Below, piece after piece: positions 22,905-36,974 of a stretch of 64,000 nucleotides of DNA. This DNA is from Cenococcum geophilum 1.58 (lineage: Eukaryota > Ascomycota > Dothideomycetes > Gloniales > Gloniaceae). Every line of letters begins with the position of its first letter. The stretch's first letter is position 1. Both the position numbers and the translations under genes were made by a program. The notes beneath the pieces were generated by a model. The model worked only from the letters and a program-made list of their open reading frames with translations, searched no databases and was not told the DNA's origin. The stretch is taken from positions 1,740,341 through 1,804,340 of the forward strand of contig KV748182.1 of NCBI GenBank assembly GCA_001692895.1, given 5' to 3'.

Positions 22905-25900
22905 ATTAATAATATACTCCTTTTAGAGTCTTAATACTAAGCCTATAGCTCTATTATATCCTTAAGTTAATCCCCTATAGAATAACTTAATAAACTCTTT
23001 TATAATATTTCTTAGCACGTACATTACTTCTCTATTCTTATACTACTCTAAGTTTAGATCCTTTACCTATATATCTTAGATCTTTTATAACTAATTACTC
23101 TCTAGTAATTCGTAGGTCTAACTAATTTCTCTTATTACTGCAATTTTTAGGTAATTATATCTAATTAATCCGTCTATATCTTTTCGCAGTAAAGCCCCTA
23201 ATAGCTTTTTATTATTTTATAGTTTAGCCTTTTTCTTAAAGCATCTGCTCGTGTATTATCTATACCCTTAGTATACTAAATCTTAAAATAGTATTCTATA
23301 AGTATCTCTACCTATCTAACCTATCTCTAATTAAGTTCTTTTATTATTAGGAACCCTATTAGGTTCTTATAATCCATCTTAACTATAAATAGCTTTTCTA
23401 TACCTTATAAGAACGCTCTTTATTTTTAAAGTGCTGTAACTATACCTAATAACTCCTTATTATAGATGTTATGGTTTAGTTTCGGTAGTATTATTTTTTT
23501 TTAACTATAGTATACCACTAGGTGCTATCCGTCTTTATATTTCTATAGGAAGTATACCCTTAGTACAAAGTCTAATATATCTATTTTAACCACTATCTCT
23601 AATTTTAGTTGGTAGATTTTAAGGATTAGGTTTTAAGTAAACAACTCCTTAACCTCCTTAAATAGTTTCCTTTACTCTTTTCCCTATACCTAAGGTTCTT
23701 CTTTCTTTATTAACCTTATAAATAGCTTATTATCTTTTAACTATTAAGCTATAAACCTTCTACAGTAATTGTAAACCCCTAAAAACGACCTTAACTACGT
23801 AATATTCTCTAGTTCTTACTAATTCACTATAGCCTTAATCTTCTTTAAATCTATACTAAGTTAGCCTAGTTTAATAATAAATCTAATAAAATCCGTCTTC
23901 TTAATAAAGAACTTATATTTCTTAATTATTACTAGTATCTGTTCCTTCTATAGTCTCTTTAAAACCTATTTAATATATTCTCCGTACTCTTCCTTACTTA
24001 TTAAGTAGATAGTAATATTATTAAGGTATACCATAACAAATTTATCTAAGTGTTCTCTTAATATATTGTTAATACGCTTCTAAAACATTACTAGTGCGTT
24101 TATAAGCCCAAATTATATAACTAATAGTTTATATAGTCCTTCCTTTAACCTAAAGGCTGCCTTTTATTTATTACCTTCTTTAATTCTAATCTAATAGTAC
24201 GCCTATCTTAGATCTATCTTTATAAAGATTTACACATTACTAATCCTATCCTAGATCTCGCTAATTAAGGGTAAAGGATACCTATCCTTCCTAGTAATGC
24301 TGTTTAACTGTCTATAATTAATACATAGCCTAAGTTTTCCGTTTTTCTTTAGTACGAATAGTACTAGATATCCCGCTAATAACTGTAATAGTCTAATATA
24401 TCCCTTTTATAAGTTCTCCTAGATAAACTCTTTTAGTGCTCTCCCTTCTTTCTTAGTAAGCTTATAGATTGGAAAGAACCTTAGACTTATTCCTAGTTCT
24501 AATTCTATCTTATAGTTCTATACTATATACTCTAACAGCTTCTTACTTTTTAGTAACTATAGTTTCTTACTATACTTACAGTATCTTTATAGGTTACCCC
24601 TACTTAGTACTATACTATCTTGGCTTATTATTGCATTTTATAGCATTAAGTATCTTTAATAATAACCTAATTAATCCTTAAATTATATTTCTATAACTAA
24701 GGCATTCCTAGTACTACCTTATTATTCCCTAATAGTAATATATTAAAAGATATCTTAATTTATCTCCCTTTAATAGTTATCTAAATAGGTCCTATTTTAA
24801 GATTAATAATACCTCCTCCGTAAGCTATTAAATCTCCTAAAATTATAACTAATAGATAAGGGTGCTTCTTTTACCTATATGGTAGCCCTATCCTTTTAAC
24901 TACTATTAGTAAGATATAGTTCCTTATTACTCCACTATCTACTAATACTTTAAACTATTAATCTTACCATTTAACTTATAAATTTAGGTATTATCCTTAA
25001 ATTCCTTTAAGGGTCTAAGGCTCTACTACTAGCTCCCTTTAATCCTATAGGTCTCTACTTTTCCTAACTATTAGCTGCTAGATCCTTATATACTTAACTT
25101 ATTCTTTAGCTAATACTTTATTCGCTTTTTATCCTTAATATACTATAGACACATGTTCTCTAAATATTCCTACTACTATTATCCGTCTAAGCATTCTTCT
25201 ATAAGGAATCTTTTTAGTTAAAGTATTAAGTCTTTTAACTCCTAAACTTCTACTAGATGCCAGCTATATATATACTTAGTATTTCTATACTATTACTTAT
25301 CTAGCGCCTAATATATCCTTATAGGGCATTTCCGGTTTTTCTTTTTTGGATTTTTATATATGCAATTTATGCTAATATATAATACGCTAGGTGCTTTAAG
25401 TTAACTCTTAACTTATCTTTATCCTTAAGTTTAAACCTTTATTATATTAATCTAAACGTTATAACTTTATTTATAGGTACTAAAATATNTCTTTTACTTC
25501 TCTAGTCCTCTAATNATTCCTCTAGATCCTTTAATATTATAATTAAGGCTCCCTTAATATAATTTATTGCTTTTTCCGTAATTAAGTAGTCCTAAATAAC
25601 TCTCTCGTTTAACTACATATAGAAATCTTCCTACTTATTATTATACCTTTGCCTATACCACCTTTAGTATAGCTATTAAAGTATATACGGTTTATCCGTA
25701 AAAAAGTATCTTCTTATTACTGCGTTATAATAGCCTTTTATATACCGTTTTTTAAACCTAGTTAGAATTCCTAGATCCTCTTTATTTTCTAATTTAGTAA
25801 GTTACTTAGCTCTTAGCGTACCTACTTTCGGCCTATTAGTAATTCTTTATACTAGTACTTTATCTTATATATAACTTAGTATGCTAGACCTTATATCTAG

Positions 25901-28107
25901 TTTCTGTTCTTACTATATAAGAATTCTTACTCTAAACTTATCTATAGTTTCTTATTATTTACGTTTTATAATTAGATTCTTAAAGTTTTTTTACTTCTTA
26001 ATCGTAGTATTAACTTTTTAATCTTTAGGCTAAACACTATATTCCCCTAGTAAGTCTTCTAGGTCTATATATCTGTCTCCTAATTTAACTACTATTTATA
26101 CTATAGATTCCCTAATTTATAGTAAAGCTTCTTACCTCTTGCTTATAGGTGTCCTTATTTATACTCCAAATTCTTAATCCCTTAGATTCTTTAATCCTAA
26201 GCTCGCTTCTTTCTTAAGCTATACTCTAGCCTTAGTTTAACTAGGCTTTACTATTGTTCTTATTTTATCTTAAGAGTCTTAAATCTTACTTATTTTATCT
26301 TAAGAATCTTATACCTTTAGGAAACTTCGTCCTAAGCTTATTTATATATTACTAAACTAAGCCGTTGCTCTATTCCATCGGTTATTATACGTTATAGGTC
26401 CCTAAGTATACCTTATCTCATCCTAAGAATCTTAGTTATCTCTTATCTTATCTTAAGAATCTTAAGCCTTTAGCCTTTTACCTTTATTAAGTAGTAAGCT
26501 AGTACTAGCAGTCATCTACTTACTTAATCGCCTTTAAATATTACTCCTTCTATCTTATAAAGTAATAGATATCGTATCTAATAGTGTTATAATACCCGTT
26601 ACTAAACCTTACTCTATAGCGGTTTTAGTCTCTACTTCTATTACGTTATTAAGGTTTAAATACCCCTAGTTAGTTCCTTTTTCTACCTTATCGCTATTAA
26701 TTAATAAGTACTCTAACTCTATTATTATTATTACTAATCTTTATCTATATATTGCTATAATATCTTAATCTAGCTTATAGAGTTAATTTTATTCTTTATC
26801 TAACTCTCTAATTTCTTTAAGTTCTTTTAACTTTAGCTCTTATAGCTAATAGCTTACGCTATACTTAGCATCTTTATAATTTTGGTATACGTTATTATAA
26901 CAAAACGTATAACTTTTAATTAAATATTCTTTTGTTCCTTATAGTATACTATTATCCCTCTATATATATATATTATATACTATTAGTCTAGTTCCCTTTA
27001 CTATATAGTAACTTTAACCACTTCTATAGTCTCTAGCAAAATAACCCTATTTTCTATAATTTATATAAGCTCTATCTTTAAACCATTACTTTTACTATAG
27101 AGTCCGCTTAAACGTCTTCTGCTATTAAGATCCTTAGTTTAGCCTATACTCCTTAGTCCTATAATTACTTAATCCTTAACTTCTAGGTTTCTATAGTTGT
27201 TTTCTCTATTTCTTATAGTTTTCTTTAATACCGCTTAGGTCCATTAGCTCTGCGCCATACTATAATTTCTAATTTAGCTTTAGTTATTACGTGCTCTATA
27301 CCTTATATAACTACAGAACTCTATCTTAGCTTCTCTTAGCCTGTTCCCTTTAGAAGATCCTATTATTAATTTTAATTACTTAATCTATTAATTCCCTAAG
27401 GGTATCCGTATCTTCTATTAGAATAATTACATCCTAAACTTTAGCCTTAAGTCCCTGTTTGTACTGTGCTATAAGCGCCTTATTATTTTATTTAACTTAT
27501 ATAGCTAATGTCTAAAACTACGTTATATACTTAATTGCTAAGGTTTGCTATATTAGGTTCTAAAACTTTCTTTTTACTATAGTTATTGCTTCTGGGTCCC
27601 CGAATATTTATATTAATTATTCTATAAATCTAGTCTAGCTTATAAATATATATCGTACTTTCTAATTAGTAGTTATTATACTATTGTCCTATATTTCCGT
27701 AAGGTAGGGTTTAAACCATTTAAGCGCCCTTCCCGTTAGAAATAATCCTGTGTACACTATTTAATCTATAAGTGTCGCCAACTTTGCTCCTTCCTATATA
27801 ACTTTAAAGTGCATTTATATAAGGAATCCTTTAAGCTTTGATCTCTCTTCTAAGAATTATTTAATTAAAGGTAACTTAACCTTAGCTACTCCTATTCTAT
27901 TAACCCTATTTTTAAGTGCCGTATTATTATCTATTAACTAATTAACTATTGCCTATAACTGTCCAACTGTAACTAGTTATAAGTTAATATCTGTTATACT
28001 AGTATTGTTACCTAACCCTAAGGTCGTTGCTGCCGTTAATAGCGTCGTTATAGCTGCTTTTAGTGGTATATTATTTGACTTCTAAGACTATAACTAGGTA
28101 GTGATTA

Positions 28108-28528
28108 TATAACGGAGCCTTATAGTAAGAACTACGGTGGACTTGTTAATAGGCTAGGTATATAGGTAATATAGAAAGTCAATAACGTAATAATAACTGG
28201 TGGAGTGGTTGCCTAACAGATTAACTCTAATTGTATTCTAAGAATTACTATAAGAAAGGAACTATCTAGGTAGGAACTAAGGGTCCTTAAATATACAACT
28301 GTACTCCTATAAAATCCTTCTTATATATAAGGTATGTGTTATACGTGTTATACGTAAACGTATACTATATACACTGCGTACATCGCGTATAACATTATAT
28401 AACTCGCTTACCACTTTTTGTTACATGGTTCTACTGGCTCTATTTTAGACTGTGCCTATATTAACTAACTAGCTTCTTCCGACTCCTCTCTAAGTAGTCG
28501 TAATATTGTACTTAAAGCGTCCGTAACA
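28108..28528 (-). repeat. 5' LTR of inner gypsy
   Basis: 421 bp, pairs with 14457-14877; less mutated at the CCGTAACA end. Confidence 0.9.
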
Positions 28529-30403
28529 AAGAAGCATTATAGAGAAATTTGTTAAAGATTTCTATAGAGGAATAATATAAGGATATAATAGAGCTATAGG
28601 CTTAGTATTAAGACCCTAGAAGGAGTATATTATTTAAGGAATTTAGGGCTTAGTAAGATAAGTTATAAAGAAGTATCTAAATTACTAAAGAAATAAACTA
28701 ATAAGGTATAAGCTATATAGAGGGCTATAACCTATTAAAATGCTAAAACGCCTATAGAAGATAATATTATAGGACTTTATTATAAAGTTATTAAAGTTAA
28801 GAGACCCTATTACCAGATAGGATTATAACGTAATCCTTATAATAGTAAATAAGTTAACTAAATAGGGCTACTTTATAGTATATATAAAAGAAATCTTAGT
28901 AGAAGATATAGCTAGAATCTATATTAAAGAAGTATTTATAAGGCACGGAGTATTAAGTAAAATTATATTAAATAGAGATATAAGATTTATAGCAGTATTT
29001 TAGGAGGTATTCTTAGCAGAATAAGGGGTTTGTATAGTAATATTAATAGTATATTATGTATAGACAGACGGCTAAATAGAAAGATTAAACTAGATACTAG
29101 AACAGTATCTAAGGTATTATATAAATTATATATAGAATAATTAGGTATTACTGTTACTAATTATATAGTTTATATATAATATAACACTACAAGAAGGAAT
29201 AGAGATATTACTATTTAAGGCGAATTACGAATATAAACCAAAAATATTATTATCGCTATAATAAGTAAAGAAGATAAGTAGTATAGTAAAATAGAGAATA
29301 AAGACACTAATAAATCTTTATATAGACCTTACGGAATTAGTAAAGATAGTATAAAATAAAATAAAAAGTACTATAATATTAAGAGATTTAAGAGACCAGA
29401 TCTTAAGGAGGGAGATAAAGTATAGCTACTATATATAAAAATTTAAGAGTTAACGACTAAGTAAGAAATTAGACTATATTAAACTAGGACTATTTAAGAT
29501 TATAGCTAAGATCTTAAAAGTTATATATAAGTTAGACTTGCTAGAGAAAATTAAGATCTACCCTATATAGCATATCGCGATACTAGAGCTTATATATAGG
29601 ACTATTAAGCTATTAGCCTATAAAGTAGATATATATAGAGGATAAGAAAAAGATAAATAAGAAGTTTTTAAAATTTATTAGTTATAAGAATATTAATAAT
29701 AAAATATAGTATGAAGTAAAGTGGATAGGCTATAATAAGACTACCTAGAAACTACTATAAAGCTTAAAAAACGCTCTAAAAAAGGTATAGAAGTATTAGA
29801 GGGGAATAGGTTAGGGAGCATTAATAAGGAAAAATTACTATAAAAAATAAGTTACTTAAGGGGGACCTAAGAGGAGCAGCTGCTAATCTACTTAGAGTTA
29901 TTTCCCTCTTTATTAGACTAGAACCCTTTTTAGCCTCCTTCTACTTAAGCTTAAGAAGACCTTATTTAGTAAGTTTCTACTCCTTTAAACGAACCTTTTT
30001 ATAACCCTTCTTAAGACGAAGTAACTAAGCGTAAGTAGCTAGTTAAGCGTTAAATACTTGCCACTTTTTAATTTAAATACGCTCTTTATTATCTTAAAGC
30101 TTTTATACCTTAGTAAGGGCTAAGGCTAGTTTACCCTTAAGGTAGGAGGCCTTAGATTAAATATAAGACCCTATAATAGATTAAATAAAGTACTAAACGC
30201 TTATATAGAATAATAAGATATATAAACTTAGCGTTAAAAACCGATTAAATATTATAGAATAATTATATATTTACTTACGTACGCTTAGTATAGAAGAAAG
30301 GTTAGTAACTAAATAGAGCCACAATTATAATATATACTAACTTCTTCCCCGTATAATAAGAATAGGATATCCTTAAAGGCGAAGATAAAGAGAAGGGGGA
30401 TAG
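28529..30403 (+). pseudogene. outer Ty3/gypsy element, integrase part
   Basis: Continuation of 12120-14456 after the inner element. It reads gypsy integrase through stops (about 28.55-29.5 kb) and a C-terminal region homologous in reverse to the inner gypsy at 15.4-16.2 kb. It ends in a polypurine tract (AAAGAGAAGGGGGATAG, 30387-30403) directly before the 3' LTR. Confidence 0.78.
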
Positions 30404-30591
30404 TATTACGGACCTTATATTAACAGTAGTATAACTATTAAAAAGAGATATAAATAGTTTAGTTAAGATAGTATAGGAGGTACTAAAACCAATTAAGCTA
30501 TAGGATAGGGGGTAGCTAAGTTATATAGAAATATAGAAACGTAGGAATATAGGACGTACTAATATACTAGCGTACTAACGTACTTAGTATA
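30404..30591 (+). repeat. outer gypsy 3' LTR, first part
   Basis: Starts TATTACGGACC, the mutated form of the TGTTACGGAC start of the related LTR. Interrupted at 30591 by copia-2; the rest is 36975-37182. Confidence 0.7.
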
Positions 30592-30859
30592 TGTTCGTAC
30601 TAACTTAATAGCATGAGTGAGTCGTATCTACGGGCACGAAATACATGTAGTATCGTATGCTTGTTTGGATGGTGACTGTCGATTGTATAAAGTAGACTAC
30701 GTGGTTTATATACTGATGCACCTCCCCCCTAATTAGTTAGTGCTTCATAAGTGCACCAGACGCGTAAGCGAGTGGTTGGTGCACTGAACGCGTAAACGCG
30801 TACCTGGTGTACCGAATGCGTAAGCACGCGTTTAGTACAACAGGTGCTGTAATTATATA
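30592..30859 (-). repeat. 3' LTR of copia-2
   Basis: 268 bp. Contains an unmutated core (about 30755-30840) with several ACGCGTAA(A/G)CG-type words in tandem. Confidence 0.85.
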
Positions 30860-33800
30860 CTGGTAGTATTTGAAAAATAAAACCACCTGTATACAGCCTC
30901 CGTAATTGCTTTAATAAAACCATAGAATATAAAGGAAAATACATAGGAAATCTCCCTAAGGTGCTGTTTAGGCTGCCTTCCAAACGGTGCCCCAAGCTAG
31001 CCGTAAGTTCTGCTTACGGTCCGTAAAATGAACCGTACGGCCTTTTGACGGGCAGTAGACGAGCTATAAGTTAGATTTTAAGGGCCGCTAAGGCGCTAGT
31101 GCTAAGTGAACCAATGGCGATTTTCTATCCCGGGGATGGAAAATCGTAATTAGTTAATTTAACTACCCTATAAAATTCGGCAGGTTACGTAAGTCTACTA
31201 AGTTCCACTGTAGCTTTCTACCGTTTTCCACCTATACTGTATAACGAGCCGTACGGCCTTCTAACGGGCCGTAGATATACCATAGGTGCTCCGTTAGTCC
31301 CATTCTACCCATTTTATAACTTTTAGGTTAAGCTTATTTATGTTAATTAGGGTTTTAAGGGCTTAATACGGCTTTGCCTTAGTTATAGCGTCCGCTAGGT
31401 TGTCTCCGCTGCTGATCCATTTAACCTCCGTAATCTTACGTCGTTCATAGGCCTAATATAAGCATATTAGGTCAACCATAAGCCTCTTCTTTTATGTCGT
31501 ACCTAGTTTAACTAGGCAGTCGTAAAGGGACTTTAAATTGGTGTATAAAACTAGGGGTAACTGCTCCAGTTATAGAATCTTCTAGACCGTTGATTTAATT
31601 GTAGCTGCTATATTAAATCTATAAGCTAGTATATATAGTTTAGAAGCTAGTACACTATGGGTTACTTATTTGCACTTAATTAAAGACTAGTGCAGTATAT
31701 TTACGTCCTAATTATAGTCTATAAGTACAATTATAAAGCTAATTTGTGATAATAGGTCTTTGTTATTGGTAAAGGAGGCGTCTGTAAATGCTAGTAGGCT
31801 AAGGGAATTTAGGTCTAGTGGTATAAAAGTAAGTCCCCTTGCTGCATTATTAATTTGCTACTAAATACGCTTATTAAGCTGCTTAATATTTTCTTCTTAC
31901 GGATCTACTGCTTGGGCCGTAAAGGATAAGTCGTAGGCAGATTCGGGTTAGCAGACTGTGGCAATGTAGGCGCCTTTTGCACGCTGTGCAGCGTATTAGT
32001 CCTTTATATTTACGGTCTTACGGGTCTCTTCGCGGGAACTAGTGAGGTCTATAGGCTTTACTGTAATGAGCTTTAGGTTTTAAGCTTGGCGTTTCTAAGT
32101 TAGCTTAATTAGGTTGCCCTTTTGTGTAATTAGGCCTCCATTAAACTTAATTAGATTTTACTTAGTTAACTACTCTTATAGCTTTGCTAAGAACTTGGTC
32201 TTTTATAGTTTAGTTTTTTTAGCGTCTGTAAAGGTCTAGTCTGCTAGGAATAGGGTATTATTTGTTTAAAGTCTAATAATACTAAGGCCGTTTAATGGGC
32301 TGTATAGGAGGTAGGGGTTGTAGGTCGACTGTTCCATTTTAAGCTTACTAATATAATACTAGTGGTATGTTTTAAACCAGTAGTTCCTAGCTTCTGGTAC
32401 TCCGTAAAGAGGTTTTATAACCTATAAAATTGTTCTTAGTTATAGGTTAAGCTTATAGGGTGGTCGTATAAAGATGTCCCTACTTAGGTAGGTATTAGAC
32501 TGCACGTAGGCTTATAAGATATTCTATAAGTATAGGGCTACGGGTTTAGTTTGCTATAGTCCCAGCGCAAGTATAAGTATAATTCGTTAGCTAACTTGTT
32601 AAATTATAGGTAATTACATAAGGACTAAGTTCTTTCCCTTATTGTTATAAGCTTATATAATAAGCCTTAATTTTTTAAAGGCTTTATTAGTACTAGGGTG
32701 CTTAATCTTATTAATAAAGCGTGAGTTAAATATACGGACGCCTTGTGGGACGTCTTTCTCTATTATAACCGCAAAGACACCCTTTTTAAGTAGTCTATTA
32801 ATCTCTTTACGTTATAAGTCCGTAAATGGGGTTTCCTGTACTAGAACTAATATATCTATAGGCGGAGATTGCCTTGCGGATATTCCTACGGAGGTTAGGT
32901 AATTTTCTATTATAGTATTCTTAGTTATGGGGTGCTTTTGGGGGCGTCCTTAACCACGCTTTATAGTAGGTTTAGTAGGTTTAGTGGGTTTCTGGGGGAC
33001 TTCTAGGGTAGGCAAGGGTACTTTTAGTTTATCTAATTCGGCGGGTGCTTCCGGTTTGTCTAGTTTAATGGGTGCTTCCAGTTCGTCTGGTTTGACGTTA
33101 TGGGTGTTTTTAGGCCGAAAGTAGGGTTTTACGGACGTGCTTCTGAAGCTGGTTGGCCTACTAGGAAGCTATACGCAGCACGTCTTGTTTTCTACGGCTA
33201 GTAAACAATAAGGTCCATTCTAACTACCGCTTTCACGCTATATAAGGACTTTAGAGTTAAGCGGGAGGTCATATACTGGGGTTGTGTTAGGTCCGTTGCG
33301 GTAGTATAAGGCGTTATTAATAGCTTACTTGGCCTATAGCTTGACTATTTTAGTTATTGCCTTCCGTATTATAGCTGCTTATTCCGTAATAGATAGGGCA
33401 AAAGGGCCTAGGTTACTTATCCTTAGGTAGGCTCTATAAACCAAGAGGGTGGGTACTAGTTCGTCGGGGCTAGCGGTGTCATTAATAGCTTTTATAGCCA
33501 TCTATAAAGCCAGTTCCTTTTAAATGTCCTTATACTTGTTTATAATAATCTAGTAAGCTCTCTATAAGGTTAGGTAAGCTCGCTTAATAAGCCTAATAGA
33601 CTAGTGCACCTTAACTAGAACAGCTTTTGTTAATATAGCTATAGCCATAGTATACTGCTAGAATTCCTTACTAATAAAGTTCCTACTGGTGTCGTAGGTA
33701 ATATACTACGGAGGTCCGACGTATATATTGATTTAGTAGGTCCGTAAAATATCCCAAGTATGTTTTGCGGATATATTTTGCAACTAATAGGCGGCTTAAT

Positions 33801-36701
33801 AGCGGGTTGCCTTGTTAATTATATGTAATACTGGACTACCGTTAATGTATATAATGTCCACGTATACTAAGTGGTTAAAGTTAAGGTCCTTATAAAGGGT
33901 GAACTTAAATTAGCCTAGGGAACGTCCGTATTTCTGGCAGAAGGAGTAGTATTTAGTTAGGTGGTTAATTGCCTTCCTATTAACGTCGTTATGTTTAGAG
34001 CGTTTAAGGACTCTATATAGCTTTTCGGCTAACAAGTAGCCGAAACGGCGGTGTAGGCGGTGGATTTCCGTACTAGTAAGGTAGTATGGGTTATAGTCGA
34101 AAGATTCCTAAATATAGGTTCGTAAAGTCTCTCCCCATATAAGGAACGGGTGTTTAAATTGTTGTATAATTAGTAGGGTAATATGCTTACTTTTTAGGGT
34201 AGTTGCGGGGCCAATTAGGGTGTCCGTAATATTATTGTAGTATACCTATAACCTGTCTATGTCTACAAGATAGAGTAGGAAGGGGGTGTCCGCTTTTACT
34301 ATATAGAAGTTAACTAGGCTAATTAGAGTCTTAACTTTAACTAATCTAATTAATGCGGTTAAGCCGATGCCGAATTAGACATTTACGGCCCTAGTTTGCG
34401 TAATATTAATGTCCGTATTGTTATTTGTAGTGGTCCTATATATAAGGTATTATCTATAGCCTGCGGTAGACTTCTTAGAGGTACCTATATTAATTATAAT
34501 ACTATAGAATTCCTTAGGGGTATAGCGTTCTATAGTAATATATGCAAATAGGTCCTGCTTATGATTTATAACATTTGTAATAGAGGTACTTACGGAATGG
34601 TTTTTAGGCGCAACTAAGTGTATAAAGGAACGGTCGGCTAATATAGTTGTAATATTAAAGGCTTAGCTATCCGTAAAAGGTCTAAAAGTGGTTAAAAATG
34701 TCTCTAAGGTCTCTTATTCCTAAGTGTTTAAGTTAAAGTTAATTATAAGGGCTTTTATTAACTTATTAGGGGGCTCTTCTACTTCCTTTCCTTTGTATTC
34801 TAAAATAAACTAGTTAATACGGCTATTAAGTCTCTTCCTAGACTTATTACGTTCTTCCTGGGTATGCCTTATAGACTAATATCCTTCCTTACCGCACACG
34901 AAGCACTTCTAGCTGGTTTGTTTGTGGGGGTATGTTTTTATACGGGGGTTGCTATAGGGGTTACGGGTGGGACTTAGTCGGTACAGGTGCTGCTAGCGGT
35001 AGCGGTGGTCTGTAAAGTAGACGTCTAAGTCTATTTGCGGATATTAAATATCCGCAATAAAGGCTTAAGTGCTGCCTAGTGGGTTTAAGACTTTATACGT
35101 TATAATAGAGGAGCGTAGGTCATTAATAAGGCCAGTTAAGGTATTTATAGGCTTATAGTAGGCGTACTTGTAGGGCTCTACTTCCTAGTAGGCTGTAATA
35201 AGTTTATTATATAGAAAGTCATCTATTTAAAGCTTGGTGTTAAGGCCGTGCTATAGGTACTAAAGGTCTTTAATAAGAATTTGCAGGCACTTTATAGTCG
35301 ATTTTTTAGTGTTCTTGTTAATTACGGTCCGTAGCTTAGTCGCATTCTATTAGGTAAGAATATTACGCTTATATTCCGGTCCTTTAAAGTAGTTATATAT
35401 AGCTTTATATAGCTTATTAAAGGGAACACTAAGGGGGTTACTTTTAAGGTTAGTGTAGTAGTGGTTAAGTGCTAGGCCGCGCAGTATAGTGGAGTAGGCT
35501 TAGCTAAATTCCTGTTTAGGAATATTAGCCTTCCAATAGAGGTCTATAAAGATAGTAAGTTTAAAGTTAAAGTTATTGTTTTTACCGCTGTACTTGGATT
35601 TGTTGGTATAGAGCTTGGCTAGGTTAGCTAGCTCCTTACTATAGGTCTTTACTTAGGTAGGTTATAGATCTATAACTTACGGATCTATAACTTGCGGATC
35701 TATGGCTTGCGGATATATGGCTTGTAGATTTGTAACTTAAATAACAGGGGTAATTTAGTCCGTATTTTGGTTTATAGGGGTATTATAATCCATAATTTAG
35801 GTTACGGGGGTATTATGGTCCGTAACTTGAGTATTAGGTATACTTTGGCTAGTAAGATTAATTTTAATGCTACTTAGGTTTATAGAACGAATTTGGTTAA
35901 ATAGGTTAGCTATAAGGCTAGAGATTCTATTAAGTTTAAAGGAGGTAAAGAGGTCGCTGGTTTTAATGTGATCTAAAATCTACTCTTTAGTCTATTCCGT
36001 TTAGTCCTTTTTATGTAGTATATTATATAGAGACCGTATAACAGTAACTCGTTTGTCCCTTTTAACCCATATACCTTAGTGACGTAAAAGGGTTCGTAGG
36101 TTACGGATAGCAGTAGGGTTGTAAGCCTTAAAAATAGCTTCTGTAAAGTCCGCAAAGTCTTCCTTATATTGCTCCCATAGGTCGTTATTTATAAGCTTAA
36201 AGTGTCTATATTTAAGGATTTTAAAGCTGATGTAGTTGTTAACGTTGTTTGTAGACGTAACGTTAACGCCTTATTTCTACTTCTTTTGACCTTCGCTGAC
36301 TTGCTTGCTAATGTCTGCTATACTATAGTGTAGTATAGTGTATAGTGGGTGGTAGCAGTTTATAACGGGTGGGGGAGGTCTTATAACGGTCCGTAAAATC
36401 GATTAATGGGTCCGTAATGGTTTATAGGAGGGTAGGGGGTTTCTATAAAAGGTCCGAAGAGGTTTAAGGTTTAAGGGGGTTAAGGATAGGGGTTCCATAT
36501 AGGTCTGTATTCGCATCTATAACTTTTAGTAAACTATACTAAGACTTAAATAAGTATATAGAGTTAGAGATAAGTCCGTAATCCCCAACTTTTAACCTTC
36601 TAGTAGGTCGTACTAGGAGTCTAAACAGGTGGTTACTGTCGTGTGTATCGCTCGGGGGGAGGTGTTAAGTAATTGCTGATCTGTGCGCGCTTACTAATTA
36701 G

Positions 36702-36969
36702 TGTTTGTACTAACTTAATAGTATAAGTGAGTTGTATCCACGGGCACGAAATATATATAGTATTATATGCTTATTTGGATGGTGACTGTTAATTGTATGA
36801 AGTAGACTACGTGGTCTATATACTAATGCACCTCCCCCCTAATTAGTTAGTGCTTTATAAGTGCACTAGACGCGTAAGCGAGTGGTTAGTGCACTGAACG
36901 CGTAAACGCGTACCTGGTGTACCGAACGCGTAAGCACGCGTTTGGTATAACAGGTGCTGTAATTATATA
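36702..36969 (-). repeat. 5' LTR of copia-2
   Basis: 268 bp, same CGCGTAAGCG-rich core as its partner. Confidence 0.85.
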
Positions 36970-36974
36970 GTACA

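Larger units (their letters stand above)
14457..28528 (-). mobile_element. inner Ty3/gypsy LTR retrotransposon, RIP-mutated and interrupted
   Basis: Two 421-bp LTRs (14457-14877 and 28108-28528) in direct orientation, beginning TGTAACGGAGCC and ending CGTAACA on the plus strand, flanked by AAGAA (14452-14456 and 28529-28533). The polypurine tract (AAAAAGGAGGGAGATGG on the minus strand, 14878-14894) abuts the left LTR, so the element lies on the minus strand. Gag is at about 28.0-25.9 kb, protease and RT at about 25.0-23.3 kb, and integrase at about 17.0-15.9 kb, split by copia-1. The RT core reads YLNNI at 24007-24029 where active elements have YLDDI, a change that RIP would produce. Confidence 0.88.
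30592..36969 (-). mobile_element. copia-2: second Ty1/copia family, RIP-mutated
   Basis: 268-bp LTRs (30592-30859, 36702-36969), flanked by GTATA (30587-30591) and GTACA (36970-36974), a duplication with one C-to-T difference. The minus strand reads a gag zinc knuckle (KCFVCGKEG at about 34.89 kb), integrase (about 34.2-33.2 kb, segments DTSRNFISKEF and KAINDTASPDELVPTL) and RT (about 32.9-31.4 kb). Sequence and LTRs differ from copia-1/3. Multiple stops; not functional. Confidence 0.87.
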
